From positions 793,501-857,500 of the forward strand of contig QANY01002227.1 of NCBI GenBank assembly GCA_003255025.1: a stretch of 64,000 bases of DNA, given 5' to 3'. Shown piece by piece: positions 1-11,789 of the stretch (position 1 is its first letter; each line of letters begins with the position of its first letter). The translations under genes were made by a program, and so were the position numbers. Under the pieces are notes generated by a model. It was not told the DNA's origin, ran no database searches, and saw only the letters and a program-made list of their open reading frames with translations. Source of the stretch: Datisca glomerata. Taxonomy: Eukaryota; Streptophyta; Magnoliopsida; Cucurbitales; Datiscaceae.

Positions 1-1069
1 AAAACGTTATTTAACTATCATATACTGATAAATTCTCGTGTAGTATCTACATATTAAAAAACGAAAATATGAATAATTTCAAAAAAGAAAATCAATTGAA
101 TAAAAGCAGCAAAGCACGCAAACCCTCTAAAACTAAAAGAAACACGACACACCAAAATTATATCTTGAGCCACGTTATAATTAGATCATGTGTATTTACC
201 TTATATCTTGAGCAATGTTATAATTAGATTATGTGTATTTTCCAATATTATTAGAGACTATATTGAGTGTGAGTATTGATAACCCACGTTGCATGAATTA
301 CACGTAATTCATGTATTACAAAAATTGATATAGAACTCAACTACACATACATTTTTCATTTATAATCATAAATATTATAGTAAGCACATAACATTTTTCT
401 TATATTACAATCAAAATAGTAGAATATATTCGTGATAACAATTATTTTTACTTTGACTTTTTTAAAAATAATTCTAAACTGATCAATTTTTTTTGATAAA
501 TTTTAAGTGATGAAATGATGCATCATTAATTAATAAGTTGATATTTTATCTTTTATTAAAATGATTTATCAATAATCAACTATGAAGTAAACATCATTTA
601 AATACTTAAGACTTAGATTACTAATTCTTTAATTGACAATTAAACACAATTGCGTGAGCTTATGAAAAAACAATAAAGAATTGAATCAATTGATGAACAA
701 AATAGAAATCTCTTTTGTTAAAAGAAAAAGTGAAGAACGTGGCGGAATGGGATATTGATGTAGAAAGTGACAAAGAAGGAAATGCCAAAAATGCATGCAC
801 AGGTGCCTGCAGAGGCGCGTAGGTGGCCGCTCATGGGAAGAAGACGTTTGTCCCATCGCCTTGACCCTTCACACATACATATTCGCTATCCCCTGCTGCC
901 GACCCCATCATCATTGTTTCATTTTCAGTAACTCTACAACTTTCCCTTTTCTGGTGTTTGGGTTTTAGACAGAGAAATGGTTTCATACTAGTGGGGAAGG
1001 AGGGTAAGTGACAGGAAAGAGGGATATTTTGGTTATTTCGAAATATTTTGTGTGAAGAAAACGAGGGAA
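1..1069. other. AT-rich intergenic region upstream of the Rab gene
   Basis: No supportable gene is visible. A 43-bp segment at 158-200 is repeated almost exactly at 201-243, a simple tandem duplication. The last 350 bases, which are less AT-rich, should hold the promoter and 5' UTR of the Rab GTPase gene. I could not assign a TATA box or named cis-element with confidence. Confidence 0.6.
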
Positions 1070-2991
1070 ATGATGGATTCTTCTCTTAAAGGGAGTGGTA
1101 ATAGTTCTGATTACTCTTTCAAGATTTTGTTGATCGGTGATTCTGGTGTTGGCAAGAGCAGTATTCTCCTCAGTTTCATCTCTAATTTTGTTCATGACCT
1201 TACTCCAACAATCGGTACTACTACTCTCTCTCTCTTCCTTCAGACACACATATACAGGGACGTAGAATTTATATATATCTGTGCTATTTTTCTAGTTATT
1301 TCATTAACATTAATTTTAATGAATAGAAAAAGAAGATGTTATGGAGTTGTATGTGATTTTTTCTGATTTTCCTTCCCATACTGAGAGAAACAGGACAGAG
1401 GCTTTTGGTTTAAGCTTTCTACGTTCGTTTTCATGATAAGAATCGTCTTCTACCGCTTGTCTGATTTTTATCTGCAGTTATAATAAAGTTAGAAGAAAAA
1501 AATTTAATTTTAATGACGGATTTAGTGGCTTCTGCCGTTTAGAAACATCCGATGATTTAATACACACAGATAAAATTGTGAATGAGGTTCCTTCCCTTCA
1601 CAAGGCTTCTAAATTATAATTGTGTTCTAACAATTTCTAGGCGTGGATTTCAAGATCAAGCTGCTCACAGTTGGTGGAAAAAGATTGAAGCTTACACTTT
1701 GGGACACAGGTAAGTGGAACTGGTAGGTAGATAATAGATATGACTCATTTTGATCTGTAATCGCAGCTTCAATCTTACATTTAATAACAGGTTAATGTCT
1801 TCAGTGATTCCGATGTGTCACTTATTATTAGTTCTAAGAACAGAAACATGTTGCCTCAGCTTTAATCAGTGTCAGAATCATGTTGTTGGCATTTAGCCTA
1901 TTTTGGGATATTCAAAGTTATGTTGATATCATCTTTCTGCAGACTTTCTCTGTCTATTTTCATCTATCCACATTCACTAGAATGCTGAATTGATCAATTT
2001 GCCATTAGTATCATCTGAGTTTTAACATCTTCTTGTCTTTCTTTGCAGCTGGGCAGGAGAGGTTTAGAACATTAACAAGCTCTTACTACAGAGGTGCACA
2101 TGGAATCATCCTTGGTATGCGATTTACGAAATGGATATATGATTTCACTCTATATGCTTATACAAGGATAGCTAATTCGTGGATTTGCCTTTTTATAGCC
2201 AAGTTTAGGGGGCTTGCCTTTTTCAATTGTCTGAATCTTTATGTGAGTTTAATTTCCATGAGAATACTCAGATTTACTAGATTTATGCCTAACTATGAAC
2301 AAGCTTTTTAATATGCAGTTTATGACGTTACTCGACGAGAAACATTCACAAACTTGTCAAATATTTGGGCAAAAGAAGTAGACCTCTATTCCACCTATCC
2401 AGAGTGTATCAAAGTTTTAGTGGGGAATAAAGTGGACCGGGTACATTTTATGATCTTTTGATCCTCCTATCCTTGTTGTGTTTTTACTATACTTATATGC
2501 CTTATTGAATGGATGGAATATCTGATCTTCTTGCAATGTGAAACTCTGACAGGATAGTGAAAGGGCTGTAACAAGGGAAGAAGGGTTGGCTTTTGCCGAG
2601 GAGCATAAATGTTTGTTTCTCGAGTGTAGTGCAAAAACTAGAGAAAATGTTCCGAAATGCTTCAGAGATCTAACATTGAAGGTAAGATGCATAATTTTAT
2701 TAAGTCATCTTTCAGCTTTTCATTTGCCAATGGCAATGGAGTAGCTATGTTAACAAAAGTTATAACATGGCATGATATATTGGTGAATTTAACAGGGTTC
2801 ACTGCTTTCATTTCAGATGGTTAAGTGATTTGTAACATGTTATATATGACTGATTTGATAAAATTTGGAGCATTCTACAGATACTGAATGAGCCGAACTT
2901 ATTGGAAAATGGATCAGTAGTACTAAAGAGAGAGAACTTGAAGCAGAAACAAGTAAGCCAAGCACCTCGGCGCAGTAGTTGTTGCTCTTGA
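1070..2991 (+). CDS. RABC2: Rab GTPase, RABC/Rab18 subclass (six exons)
   Basis: A small GTP-binding protein that cycles between membrane and cytosol and directs vesicle or peroxisome/secretory traffic, as known for plant RABC proteins. The exons I assemble are 1070-1214, 1641-1709, 2049-2114, 2319-2440, 2553-2681 and 2881-2991. All introns are GT-AG and the total is 642 nt, encoding 213 residues, the usual Rab length. Motifs in order are the P-loop GDSGVGKS, switch I with PTIGVDFK, switch II WDTAGQERF, the Rab signature [27 protein letters not shown] and ECSAK. The C-terminus is CCS, a geranylgeranylation signal. Two adjacent ATGs (1070 and 1073) are possible starts; a GTG further upstream is in frame but is not a credible start. 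The symbol is subclass-level: RABC1 against RABC2 needs a tree. The gene looks intact. Confidence 0.93.
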
Positions 2992-4373
2992 GGATCATAG
3001 TATTGAGGTAAAGAAAACAGAGGAGCTGCTATAATGGTGATGGTACAGATAGATACAATTCAAATTCGAAATAACCCGAGAAATGTCGCATATAGCCCTT
3101 ACACAGGTGACAAGGGAGTCCTTTGTTACACAGCTTTGTAGAGTTTGGAAAGTATAACTAAGTTACAGGCTCACTGTAAATCTTTGCAAATACAGTCTAG
3201 ATGCGTAGCTCACCATTTGGTTTGCTGAGGGAATGTAGGAGTGAGTGCATATGGATTTTTTTGAGAATAATGTTTCATCTTCACAAAGTTTTGTAAATTT
3301 CTTTTGTTTTTCCTTCAAAAATAGGATACCAACAAACAGTACAATGCAGAAAATTATGTGTTTTCTGGTACTTACCTTGATATGGCCAATTCACGTTTCT
3401 TAATTGTTTTTGTTTTTACAACTCACAAAATGTGTTGATTGTTATGGGTTGATATACAATTATAGATGAAGACAGTTCAGTACTGATGCTTGTTGTACTG
3501 TTAGAGGAGTGGTTCCCAACTGAGTTAACTGACATGAAACCTTCAAAGGTTGCGTCACTCATTAAAACCATATATATAGAGAATTAGCTGAACTGCCATA
3601 TTCAGCTCGACGACTCACCTTATGATCACAGTTATGACAGCCTTACAGATTCCCCAAATCACTCTCTTTGTGGTGGTAGACACTAGACATAGACCAACTC
3701 TTACTTTAGAACAGCTAAGAATTACTTGAAATTCCATAATACAAGGGCAATTGTTGTTTATTACAATGTCCTTTGTCTTCTTTTAATCCTCTCTTTCTTT
3801 GTGGTGTTTTTCTTTTTCATTTTTTGTCCCTGGTTTTGTGTAAATACAAGCTCGACAACAGAAAAAATCTGTGTTAGTTATCATATCATACACAATTGTC
3901 TTTGGAAATGATTAATGTAAAAAACGTTTCATATACTACACAAAAAATGGAAAAAAATGTTACTTATTATTGTTATAAGACCGTTCAAAATAAAATCAAG
4001 AGCTCTGACCCAATATGATCTTTTACTCAAAAGGAGAAATGAATAATTTAATTTGGAGGGTGGGCATTGTGATTTTGGCTATCAAAAGGTGGAGAAAGTA
4101 GAGGGTGCATATTTGAGGTGGGTAGGTTGTAAAGTAGAGGATCATTTATGAGTGTTGCTTAGGTAGTGTGAGGGAGTGGGAGAGTAAGCTAGAGAGAGAG
4201 AGAGAGAGAGGTGGATTAAAGCAAAGAAAAGAACAAAAAAGATTAGCCAAGTAAGAAAGAAAGCATCATTTTATAGTTTGTTGAATGAGGACAAAAGGTG
4301 GATTCATGTGGAAATTGCACTTGCTTATTTGCCTTTTATTCTATTCTTGTCAGCAAATGATATGAGGGAGAGA

Positions 4374-4408
<35 letters not shown>

Positions 4409-4866
4409 CTTGTAGTTGAAACAATGTAACACAAAACATGACTTTTAGTGGAGGTTATGACAAAGGCCAGAGCCACACCAAACAACCCTCTTCTCAAGTG
4501 TTAATCTCACATTTCCACACCCAATGACAAAGGAACAAAAAACAACTGAAAAGCATATGAAAAAGATGCCCATCATGCTCTTCTCATGAATAAGCTAAGA
4601 GGAACCAACCCTTTCCAACATAAAACCACACCACACAAAATAAATAATGCTTAATTTAACATTAATATTTCAATAATTTTTATAGAAATTGATCGATGTA
4701 GTAAACTTGTAAGGAAAAAAAATCAAAGAATCTTATATTTTTTAATCTTAAGAAAAGAAGAAGAAGATTACAATGGTAAATTCATTCAAAGTCCATCTTT
4801 GATATAATCGATGGAGATTTAAACTGCTGCAGAAATTTAAAAAAAAATCATGAATTGAACCTTTTC
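2992..4866. other. Convergent intergenic region with GA microsatellites
   Basis: This lies between the 3' ends of the Rab gene and the ZAT-type gene. The first 300-400 bases are probably Rab 3' UTR. (AG)n tracts occur at about 4190-4210 and 4374-4404. I see no gene; the short open frames here are AT-rich and resemble nothing I recognise. Confidence 0.55.
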
Positions 4867-5883
4867 TTAGTAATGACAATCCACCAAAGATGGAGACGCA
4901 AACAGAAGAGAGGACTGTTGTCGTTGTTGTTGTTCTTCTTGTTGTTGTTTGGACGAAAAAACAAACTTGGATTCTCGGTGGTGGTGGTCATCTTCAGGAG
5001 CAGGAAGATTTAGATCCAAATCCAAAGAAAGCACACTTCGTTGCCTCTTATGTTGTCGTCGTTGCTGCTGTTGTTGTTCGTCAGGATCGGAGGCAATCGG
5101 AGTGAGGGACAAAGCCGTAGTAGACGTACCAATAGGAGAACGATGCCTCCTCATATGACCACCCAAAGCCTGCCCTGACGTGAATTCAGCACCACATATT
5201 GAACACTCATGCACCTTATTATTACTTGACTTTCCGTACAAACTCTTGTTATTAATAGTATTGCTCAATTGGAGAGAAACTGGTGAAGGAATAGTACTAA
5301 TTTTGTTCTTGATTAATTGATCTTCTTCTTCTTCCTCATATAATAACCCAAATTGCTTCTTCTCATGATCAACTGCCATTGCCTTAGGCTTCTTGTGACT
5401 TGCTCGGTGGCCTCCGAGTGCTTGGAACGACGGGAACGTTCGGCTACACGTCTTGCATTCGTACACGTAGTACCCGGTCTTCCCGGCAGAGCCCGTGGTG
5501 GATTCTAGGAATTTACGGCTGTTGAATTTGAAATTAGAGGAGGTGTCCTGATCGGGGACGGAGACGGGTTTACAGGAATCCGCCGGGGATTGGCCTTGAG
5601 CTAAGAGGATGAGACAATTGGCCATATCTTCTTCTTCTTCTTCATCTTCATGTTGTGGATCATGGAAGTCAGTTGTGGAAGTAGTGGAGGGGGAGAAGGT
5701 GGTGGTGGGGATGTAATTGTCGTCTGTGTGGGGGCTGAGACTCAGAGAGTTTGTTGTTGTGATTGGAAATGGGATTGGAGATTGAGGTCTTTGGCGCTTT
5801 GTTCTCTTTCCTTTGGCGATGTGGGATTGTTGCTCTTTATTGGACCCCATGGTTACCTCTTCTTGACCTCCTCCTGCTTCCAT
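4867..5883 (-). CDS. ZAT5: ZAT5-like C2H2 zinc-finger transcriptional repressor
   Basis: An intronless 338-residue protein of the plant C1-2i (ZAT) class. These are nuclear DNA-binding repressors often induced by stress or wounding. Residues 24-33 are a basic stretch (KGKRTKRQRP) that can act as a nuclear signal. An acidic run at 79-86 is followed by DMANCLILLAQG, the L-box-like motif of this subgroup. Finger 1 (about 141-163) and finger 2 (225-247) both carry the plant-specific QALGGH in a C-X2-C-X12-H-X3/4-H layout. An EAR repression motif, DLDLNLPAP, lies at about 288-296, followed by a glutamine-rich tail. The start is the first ATG of the frame. A GA-rich 5' flank is consistent with a regulated promoter. 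Nothing is broken. The assignment to ZAT5 rather than ZAT14 or a sister is by motif similarity only. Confidence 0.92.
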   Translation of the reverse strand: MEAGGGQEEVTMGSNKEQQSHIAKGKRTKRQRPQSPIPFPITTTNSLSLSPHTDDNYIPTTTFSPSTTSTTDFHDPQHEDEEEEEDMANCLILLAQGQSPADSCKPVSVPDQDTSSNFKFNSRKFLESTTGSAGKTGYYVYECKTCSRTFPSFQALGGHRASHKKPKAMAVDHEKKQFGLLYEEEEEDQLIKNKISTIPSPVSLQLSNTINNKSLYGKSSNNKVHECSICGAEFTSGQALGGHMRRHRSPIGTSTTALSLTPIASDPDEQQQQQRRQHKRQRSVLSLDLDLNLPAPEDDHHHRESKFVFSSKQQQEEQQQRQQSSLLFASPSLVDCHY

Positions 5884-6200
5884 TAATTGGTGTATTTCTC
5901 CTTCACCAGAGAGAGTTATAGAGAGATTGAAGGGTAGAGAGGAAGCAAGGTGAGAGGAGAGTGGGCTAGAATGTGTGTTTATTTATATACATATACACAG
6001 AGAGAGAGAGAGAGTGAATGATGCAATAATTTGGAGTCAAATGGACAACGAACAGAGCAGTAAGTGTGAGTTTGTCCGATAATCTTTCTGAGAGTTATAA
6101 ATATAGCTTAGTTGGATTTATTGGGAAATTTTAAGAGAGAGAGAGAATGAGAGAGAGAGAGAGTAACAAAAAAGAAAAACGAAAGAGTTATAACGGAAAA
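5884..6200 (-). promoter_or_regulatory. GA-rich promoter/5' UTR of the ZAT5-like gene
   Basis: The region just upstream of the zinc-finger start codon contains (AG)n blocks at about 5999-6014 and 6138-6163. Transcribed from the minus strand these are CT-rich leader sequences. GAGA-type repeats near plant start sites are known binding sites of BPC/GAGA factors. Here that role is inferred from composition only. Confidence 0.4.
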
Positions 6201-9200
6201 TGGGCAAAAATAGAGGAAAGATTGAAAGGAGAAGAATAAATTGGTTAAAATTAACACCCCGTTTCACACTCTCTTTCTCACACTTTGCCAACTCACTTTA
6301 CAAAAATTGTTCCTTATTAATCAACACCATTCAATTCAATTCTATCCCTTTTGAGTGTTCATTATAATCTTTTCTAGTAATATTACTTAACACGTGTTGC
6401 TAAACATCGTTATAAAAGTTGACAACACACATGACATAAGAAAATACGTACATCCATTGATTTACATCAATAATAATGAGCATGATCATATTTTTACATA
6501 ACATTTTTTCACCTTGAATTTTTGTTTTCTACTTAATTAATTAGCAATATGAGTACTTTTAGTTTTAGTTATATAAAATATGTTATTTATTATTAATATT
6601 CATAATTATTATGAGTTAATAGTGTATGAATCTTATGTTCTCTATTATGTTCTCTATTGATAGAAAAATATATTTTCATGTATGATGTAAATATGTGTTC
6701 TTATTACGCATTAAAGTGTTATATAACAAAACTCCAAAAGCAGATAAAAACAAAAGAAAAAAACATGTTATTGGGAGAACTTAAATTCGGAGGGTGGAAG
6801 TGTACTGTGTACAACAGTTTAGTCTTTCACGTCTTCTTCTTCAACTAAAAAAAATACTGCTAAAATGACATCCACAGGCACAGGCTGACAGGCACATATA
6901 CATTTGTATATACTATGTTTAGAGAGAGAAAGAGATGAGAAGCTAGAGAGAGAAAGAGAATAGTGGAGTGTGTGAAGGCAAGCAAGCAAAGCTAAACCTC
7001 CATTACTTTGCCTCAACGATTCTGCATATGATTGGAGTGCAAGCCTGGAACCACGGAATCTGCGGTGCACCTCATCTTTTTTTTTTTTTTTTGTATTTCC
7101 TAGAGTTTCTATACGTATAAATTCTTTTATCTACTGTATTGGATGCAAAAATACTCTTAGAATAATCTAATTAAAAGAGTTAGCGTGAAAGAAACTATAA
7201 ATCATTAAGCTAATCCTTAATGTGCTCTTCTATTTTTGTCAACTGACCTTAATTAATCTAAATTTCTAAATTTGAATTTTCCCTAAAATGATAATAACCG
7301 ATTGCTATCTGCAACTATCATATCGTATAAAATTGTGTAATTTTTTTTATAAGATTTACTCGTGTCTAAAATATTAAAAAATTATTAATTGGACAAAGTA
7401 GATATCATTTTGTCTTAAGAAACTTGGTCTAAATAAATGTTTGAGATACAAATTTTTTTTTTGTCTTTCTCTATATTTGATTTTTACAATATGCATTATT
7501 AATTGCACACTTTCATTATATATAACTATTTCATGTGCTTTCTTGACCTAGCCATATATATTTTATTTCACTAATCAACATGTCACCGCTTATTTAGGTC
7601 TTTAATTAACCAAATACAAAGATAGCACACTTAGCTTGCTTATAGAATTATGTAGTTTGTAATTTCATATTGCTAAATAATTTCTTTGGTTTCCTTAATT
7701 AGAAGAGTCAAGATCGACAACACATGTCCCAATTATAATTTAACATATGTGTTAGTATATTTAGTTGACCAATTAAAACAAAGAGTTAAGCAAAAATTAT
7801 CGTCGATCTAATCAGTTTGTAAATTAGATATCAACAAAATGACAAGTAAATTAAAAAGTATATAATATGATCATTAGTCATATCTTCTTATCTCGATTGA
7901 TTAGGAATACCCTATTTTTTCATCAAATATGTTACACTCCTATAGAAATATAAGAAAAAAGTAAACGATTTATCTGGTCGACAATCGATTTCTTTATAAA
8001 GTCTTTCATCAAATAAGGTTGTTTGAGCAGAACGACCACACGATTTGAGATTGTTTAGTCAAGTTTGAGGAGTTTTCATTCATTTTCTATCGACCGTGCT
8101 TTGTCCTTATTTTATGACTTAGTAGCATTTCATACGTCATGCATATTATAAGCTTCATTTTCCTGGAAATAACTAACACCAATGAGTTCTATATTTTACC
8201 AAAACTAGTCAACTCAATAATCAACCTTATATATTAATTATCACAAAATGGTAAATTAAGCTCCCATATGAGCTTGTACTCCATTAAATTATGCAGCTTT
8301 CTTAACGATAATTGGACGAAAATCCGACTAATTGAAATCTTCTGAGTCAGATTAACAATGAAAATTAAACCAAACTACATTTAATCATTATTTATAAGAT
8401 TAATCTTCTTAACTGCAAATTTTCTACATAATATCTCTTTAAGATTATTTTCTACAAATTTCTATTAATTAATTTTTAGAAGTTCATGTAAGAGCATACA
8501 TATTCTAGTTGGTGAAATATATTCTCTAATCTTACCAACCTAGAGATATGTATATGCAAAAGTAGTGGATAACAATTAACACCAATCCTGTTATATATTC
8601 TTCAAGAATAAATTTAAATAATTTAAATAAAAATATGTATTTTCTTTTAAATTATTTTCTTACACTTCACTACGTTTTCATTGCTTGCCTTGAGCAACTA
8701 TGCATGATTAAATGATATGGTTATTGAATTTATTAATTTATAAAAAAGGGGTGGCATCATGAGGTTGTGTGAGGCACGTATGAGGGTCCAAAATCAATGT
8801 TAGAAAAAAATGTGTGAATCGGGGGGGACAATGCAAACTGGATTGCTGTTGCTGATAATTGGCTGATCTTTGGCCACCACTTGAAGAATAAGGAGTGGAG
8901 AAATGTATTATAAAATTAAAGGGTTTTATTTTTAGATTATGAAATGTATATATTTGAAGAATATTAAGATCTAGAGCTAGCAAATAATGAGCTCAGTATA
9001 TGTTAGTGAATGTAACCAATCTAAATTAAAAAAAAGTGGCCAACCTTTACAATTACTATTTTTTTATATTAGAGATGTTCTAGACTATCAAGAGATGTAA
9101 ATATAGTTTTATTTAATAAAGCGATTTTAATTATTAATATTATTTGTATTTTTAATCATTAAACTAATTTGAGTCATTTATAGGTTAATTAATTTATTAT

Positions 9201-9300
9201 TAGCCGACATATTATTTTGTTAAATAAGATTTAATCTAAATCTTGTATGTGTAATATTACTCATAATATTAGTTATTAATTTTTACTTAATAACTGATCA
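6201..9300. other. AT-rich intergenic stretch without a recognisable gene
   Basis: I see no supportable coding exon or RNA gene. Notable items are a pyrimidine/purine-rich patch at 6920-6965 and a poly-T run at about 7077-7093. At 8750-8890 there is a less AT-rich island with a G7 run that I could not assign. Confidence 0.5.
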
Positions 9301-9311
9301 TTAGAGATAGA

Positions 9312-9490
9312 GAGTAGGGGTGTGCAAAAACAGACCAAACCAATCAAACCGAGTTTGATCGAATTAAAAATGATCAGTTTGGTCAGTTTTTTAGTTAAAT
9401 GTGGTCGGTTCAGTCTTATATTAAAAAAAATCAAACTTTCAGTTTTGTCTAAATTTTTTTTACAATTTAGACCGGACCGACCAACCGCGA
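9312..9490. repeat. hAT-like repeat fragment (GGGGTGTGCAAAAAC type)
   Basis: It begins with GTAGGGGTGTGCAAAAACAG and is rich in CAAACCGA/TTTGGTCGG words, as are the other TAGGGGTG-type repeats in this window (37289 and 50738). No matching right terminus is visible, so it is probably truncated. It is followed by a short (TA)n run at about 9507-9523 and small CTCATTTCTCTCC repeats up to 9615. Confidence 0.4.
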
Positions 9491-9868
9491 TTGTGTATCT
9501 TCCCATATATATATATATATATCATATTTATTTTCTCACATTTCTCTCCTTTCTTATTTCTCACATTTCTCTCCTTTTGCGTTTCTCTCATTTCTCTCCT
9601 TTTGCATTTCTCTCATTTATTTCTAATGAAGTTTACCTGTCGTGGTTTAAATTGTGAGTTTTTATTATAATGCATGAAAAACTTAAATTTTTTGAAACAT
9701 TTGCAATTAAATTCATTGATGGACTTGTTGCAAAAAAAAATCATTGATGCACATCTCGAAGAGAAAATATTGACGGATCGATCATCATTTTAGTAAGACC
9801 ATAAATTTTGGTTTGATCAACTTTTTATGTTAAAAATCGGACGAGATAATTTTGTATGCAGTCAACCA

Positions 9869-9928
9869 GTAATACAACATGCTTATTGCAACCACACCCT
9901 GTAATACAACATGCTTATTGCAACCACA
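9869..9928. repeat. 28-bp exact direct repeat
   Basis: A 28-base sequence at 9869-9896 is repeated exactly at 9901-9928 with a 4-base spacer. It has no recognisable function and may be a replication-slippage or repair product. Confidence 0.85.
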
Positions 9929-10859
9929 GCGACCAATGGTTCAGTACCGAGTCTGCCGACTACTCATTAACCATAGAAAAGTAGAATGTTTCTTCTTTAA
10001 GTATATGTTTCGCTATTACTTAATAAAGAATAATTCATCTGGACAGTTAAAGGTATTACTTAATATTCATTAATTATTTAAATAATTATTTTCAACTATA
10101 ACCTTCTCACTAATTTAAGTGAGAATTACTTGAAGTAGTTTTAATTGGGAAAGAATTAAAAAGAAATAAAAAAGTGTTTGTCAACTTGAAATTCATGGGA
10201 AAGAGGATATATGGTTGAAATAGTTTATATTAATTAATTATACACGGACACCTACGCTATAATAAGTTAATAGCTAAAATTGAATACATAAATATGAAAT
10301 TGGTATAATTCAGTATACATTTAGTTAGAGAAAAATAAAATATACCAGTCTCTCTAACTTGTGTACATTTTATATGTGAAACTGAAATGTACAGAAAATA
10401 AAATAAAATAATGAAATCAGCAAGGAATATGTGATATCTTTATTTAATGGATTTATAATGTTTGTGTGTGTGGCAGTAGTAATACCACTTCAAGTAGGAT
10501 CAGTCTACTTCGACAATTTGGGTTTGTTTATGAGATGTACTTACATGAAATTAACCATGTCGAAAATTCGAGTTCCTTGTATCATTTTCATTTATTTTTT
10601 ATGAGTTCTAAATTATCTAGATTATCGAGTGTTTGTTTATTATTTTTCAGTCATTACAAATAAATTTTGACAATCTGATTTTTTTCTCATAATAAAAGTA
10701 TGAAGAAAATAGTATCATGAAATGATGAAATCATAGAAGTGTAGATCTATTGGTCAGGTATGCGAGTTTGCTCCGTATTTGTCATTAGTTACAACCACAC
10801 CCATGACCTGAAAAGTTACTTTACTAGTGTTGAGTAACAAAGTATTGAAGGTTGTTGGT
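9929..10859. other. AT-rich flank of the nested Copia complex
   Basis: No gene seen. This is the left flank of the Copia-1 insertion; it ends in the GTTGGTGTTGG string that includes the target duplication at 10860-10864. Confidence 0.5.
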
Positions 10860-10864
10860 GTTGG

Positions 10865-11780
10865 TGGATATGAAGCACAAATTCTACATATATCAAATAA
10901 TACTGAGAACGATTATAATTGAAAATTGACGATTACAATTTAAATTCAAATTACGAATGATTACAATGAATAATTACAACGAAAAATAACGATAACAAAA
11001 ATAATTGAAAATTAAATAATGAACGATGAAGAATTAGATTGAGGATTGCACGTATGTAATGTCCTAAAAATAGTATTTAATCTCAACACGATGCTTGGAG
11101 ACTATGACGATTGTCTCTGCTGGATACAACAATCTCAGATCAAGAACATCAACCAATCTCTCAATCTCTAGTAGAACTCATAATATTTTCTCTCTCTTAG
11201 ACTCAAAAATGAAATGGTAGTGTGATAGCAACGAAAGCAGTGTGTTGACGTTGTGTTCAACTCTTTGTCTAGCAACTCTATTTATAGAGGGGAATAGCTT
11301 GATCTGCAAGCAATGCAGTTCAAAAGCGTGCAGATAAGAGGTTGCACAATATCATCAACAGAAGTGAACGTTGGAATGATTAACTGCTCTGACTTGATCA
11401 AAGCCAAACGTGGATATTGCTTTGACAGATTCAAAGCCTTACTCTCCAAGTAAAATAAGAGAAATTTCTAGTAAAAATTTAATCCTTCGATCAGACTAGA
11501 CCGAATCGAACCGAGCCAGATCAGTTTATGTCGAGCCGGACGGATAGATGGCAGCAGCTCGCACGTGTAGGAGAGGACCATGTGCCATCTGGGTCCTCTA
11601 TTCCCCACAAAATGTGGGGTGCTCTTTGGGGCTAACCCTAAGGTACTGGTGTTGGGTTTATAAATCCTTCTAGCTTCTTTCATCTTTCCAATGTGGGATA
11701 ACTTCCACACTTGTTTTACACTTTCATTCATGCACCACTTTTCCTCTTAATTTTCTTTTATTTTCTCAAGATTTTCCAAA
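10865..11780 (-). repeat. Copia-1 3' LTR (complete copy)
   Basis: About 916 bp. On the plus strand it starts TGGATATGAAG, so the LTR ends in CA. Its inner end is followed by a purine-rich tract on the minus strand (GTGGGGAAT at 11781-11789), the probable polypurine tract. A TATA-like CTATTTATAGAGG lies near 11277-11289. It serves as the reference copy showing how the other LTR was split. Confidence 0.85.
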
Positions 11781-11789
11781 ATTCCCCAC

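Noticed and set aside
5650..5886. Open frames on the plus strand across the zinc-finger gene
   Set aside because: They are antisense shadows of the intact ZAT5-like coding sequence.
6819..7070. Possible microRNA or small gene near 6960-7070
   Set aside because: I compared it with the common conserved plant microRNA sequences I know and found no match; weak inverted pairing only.
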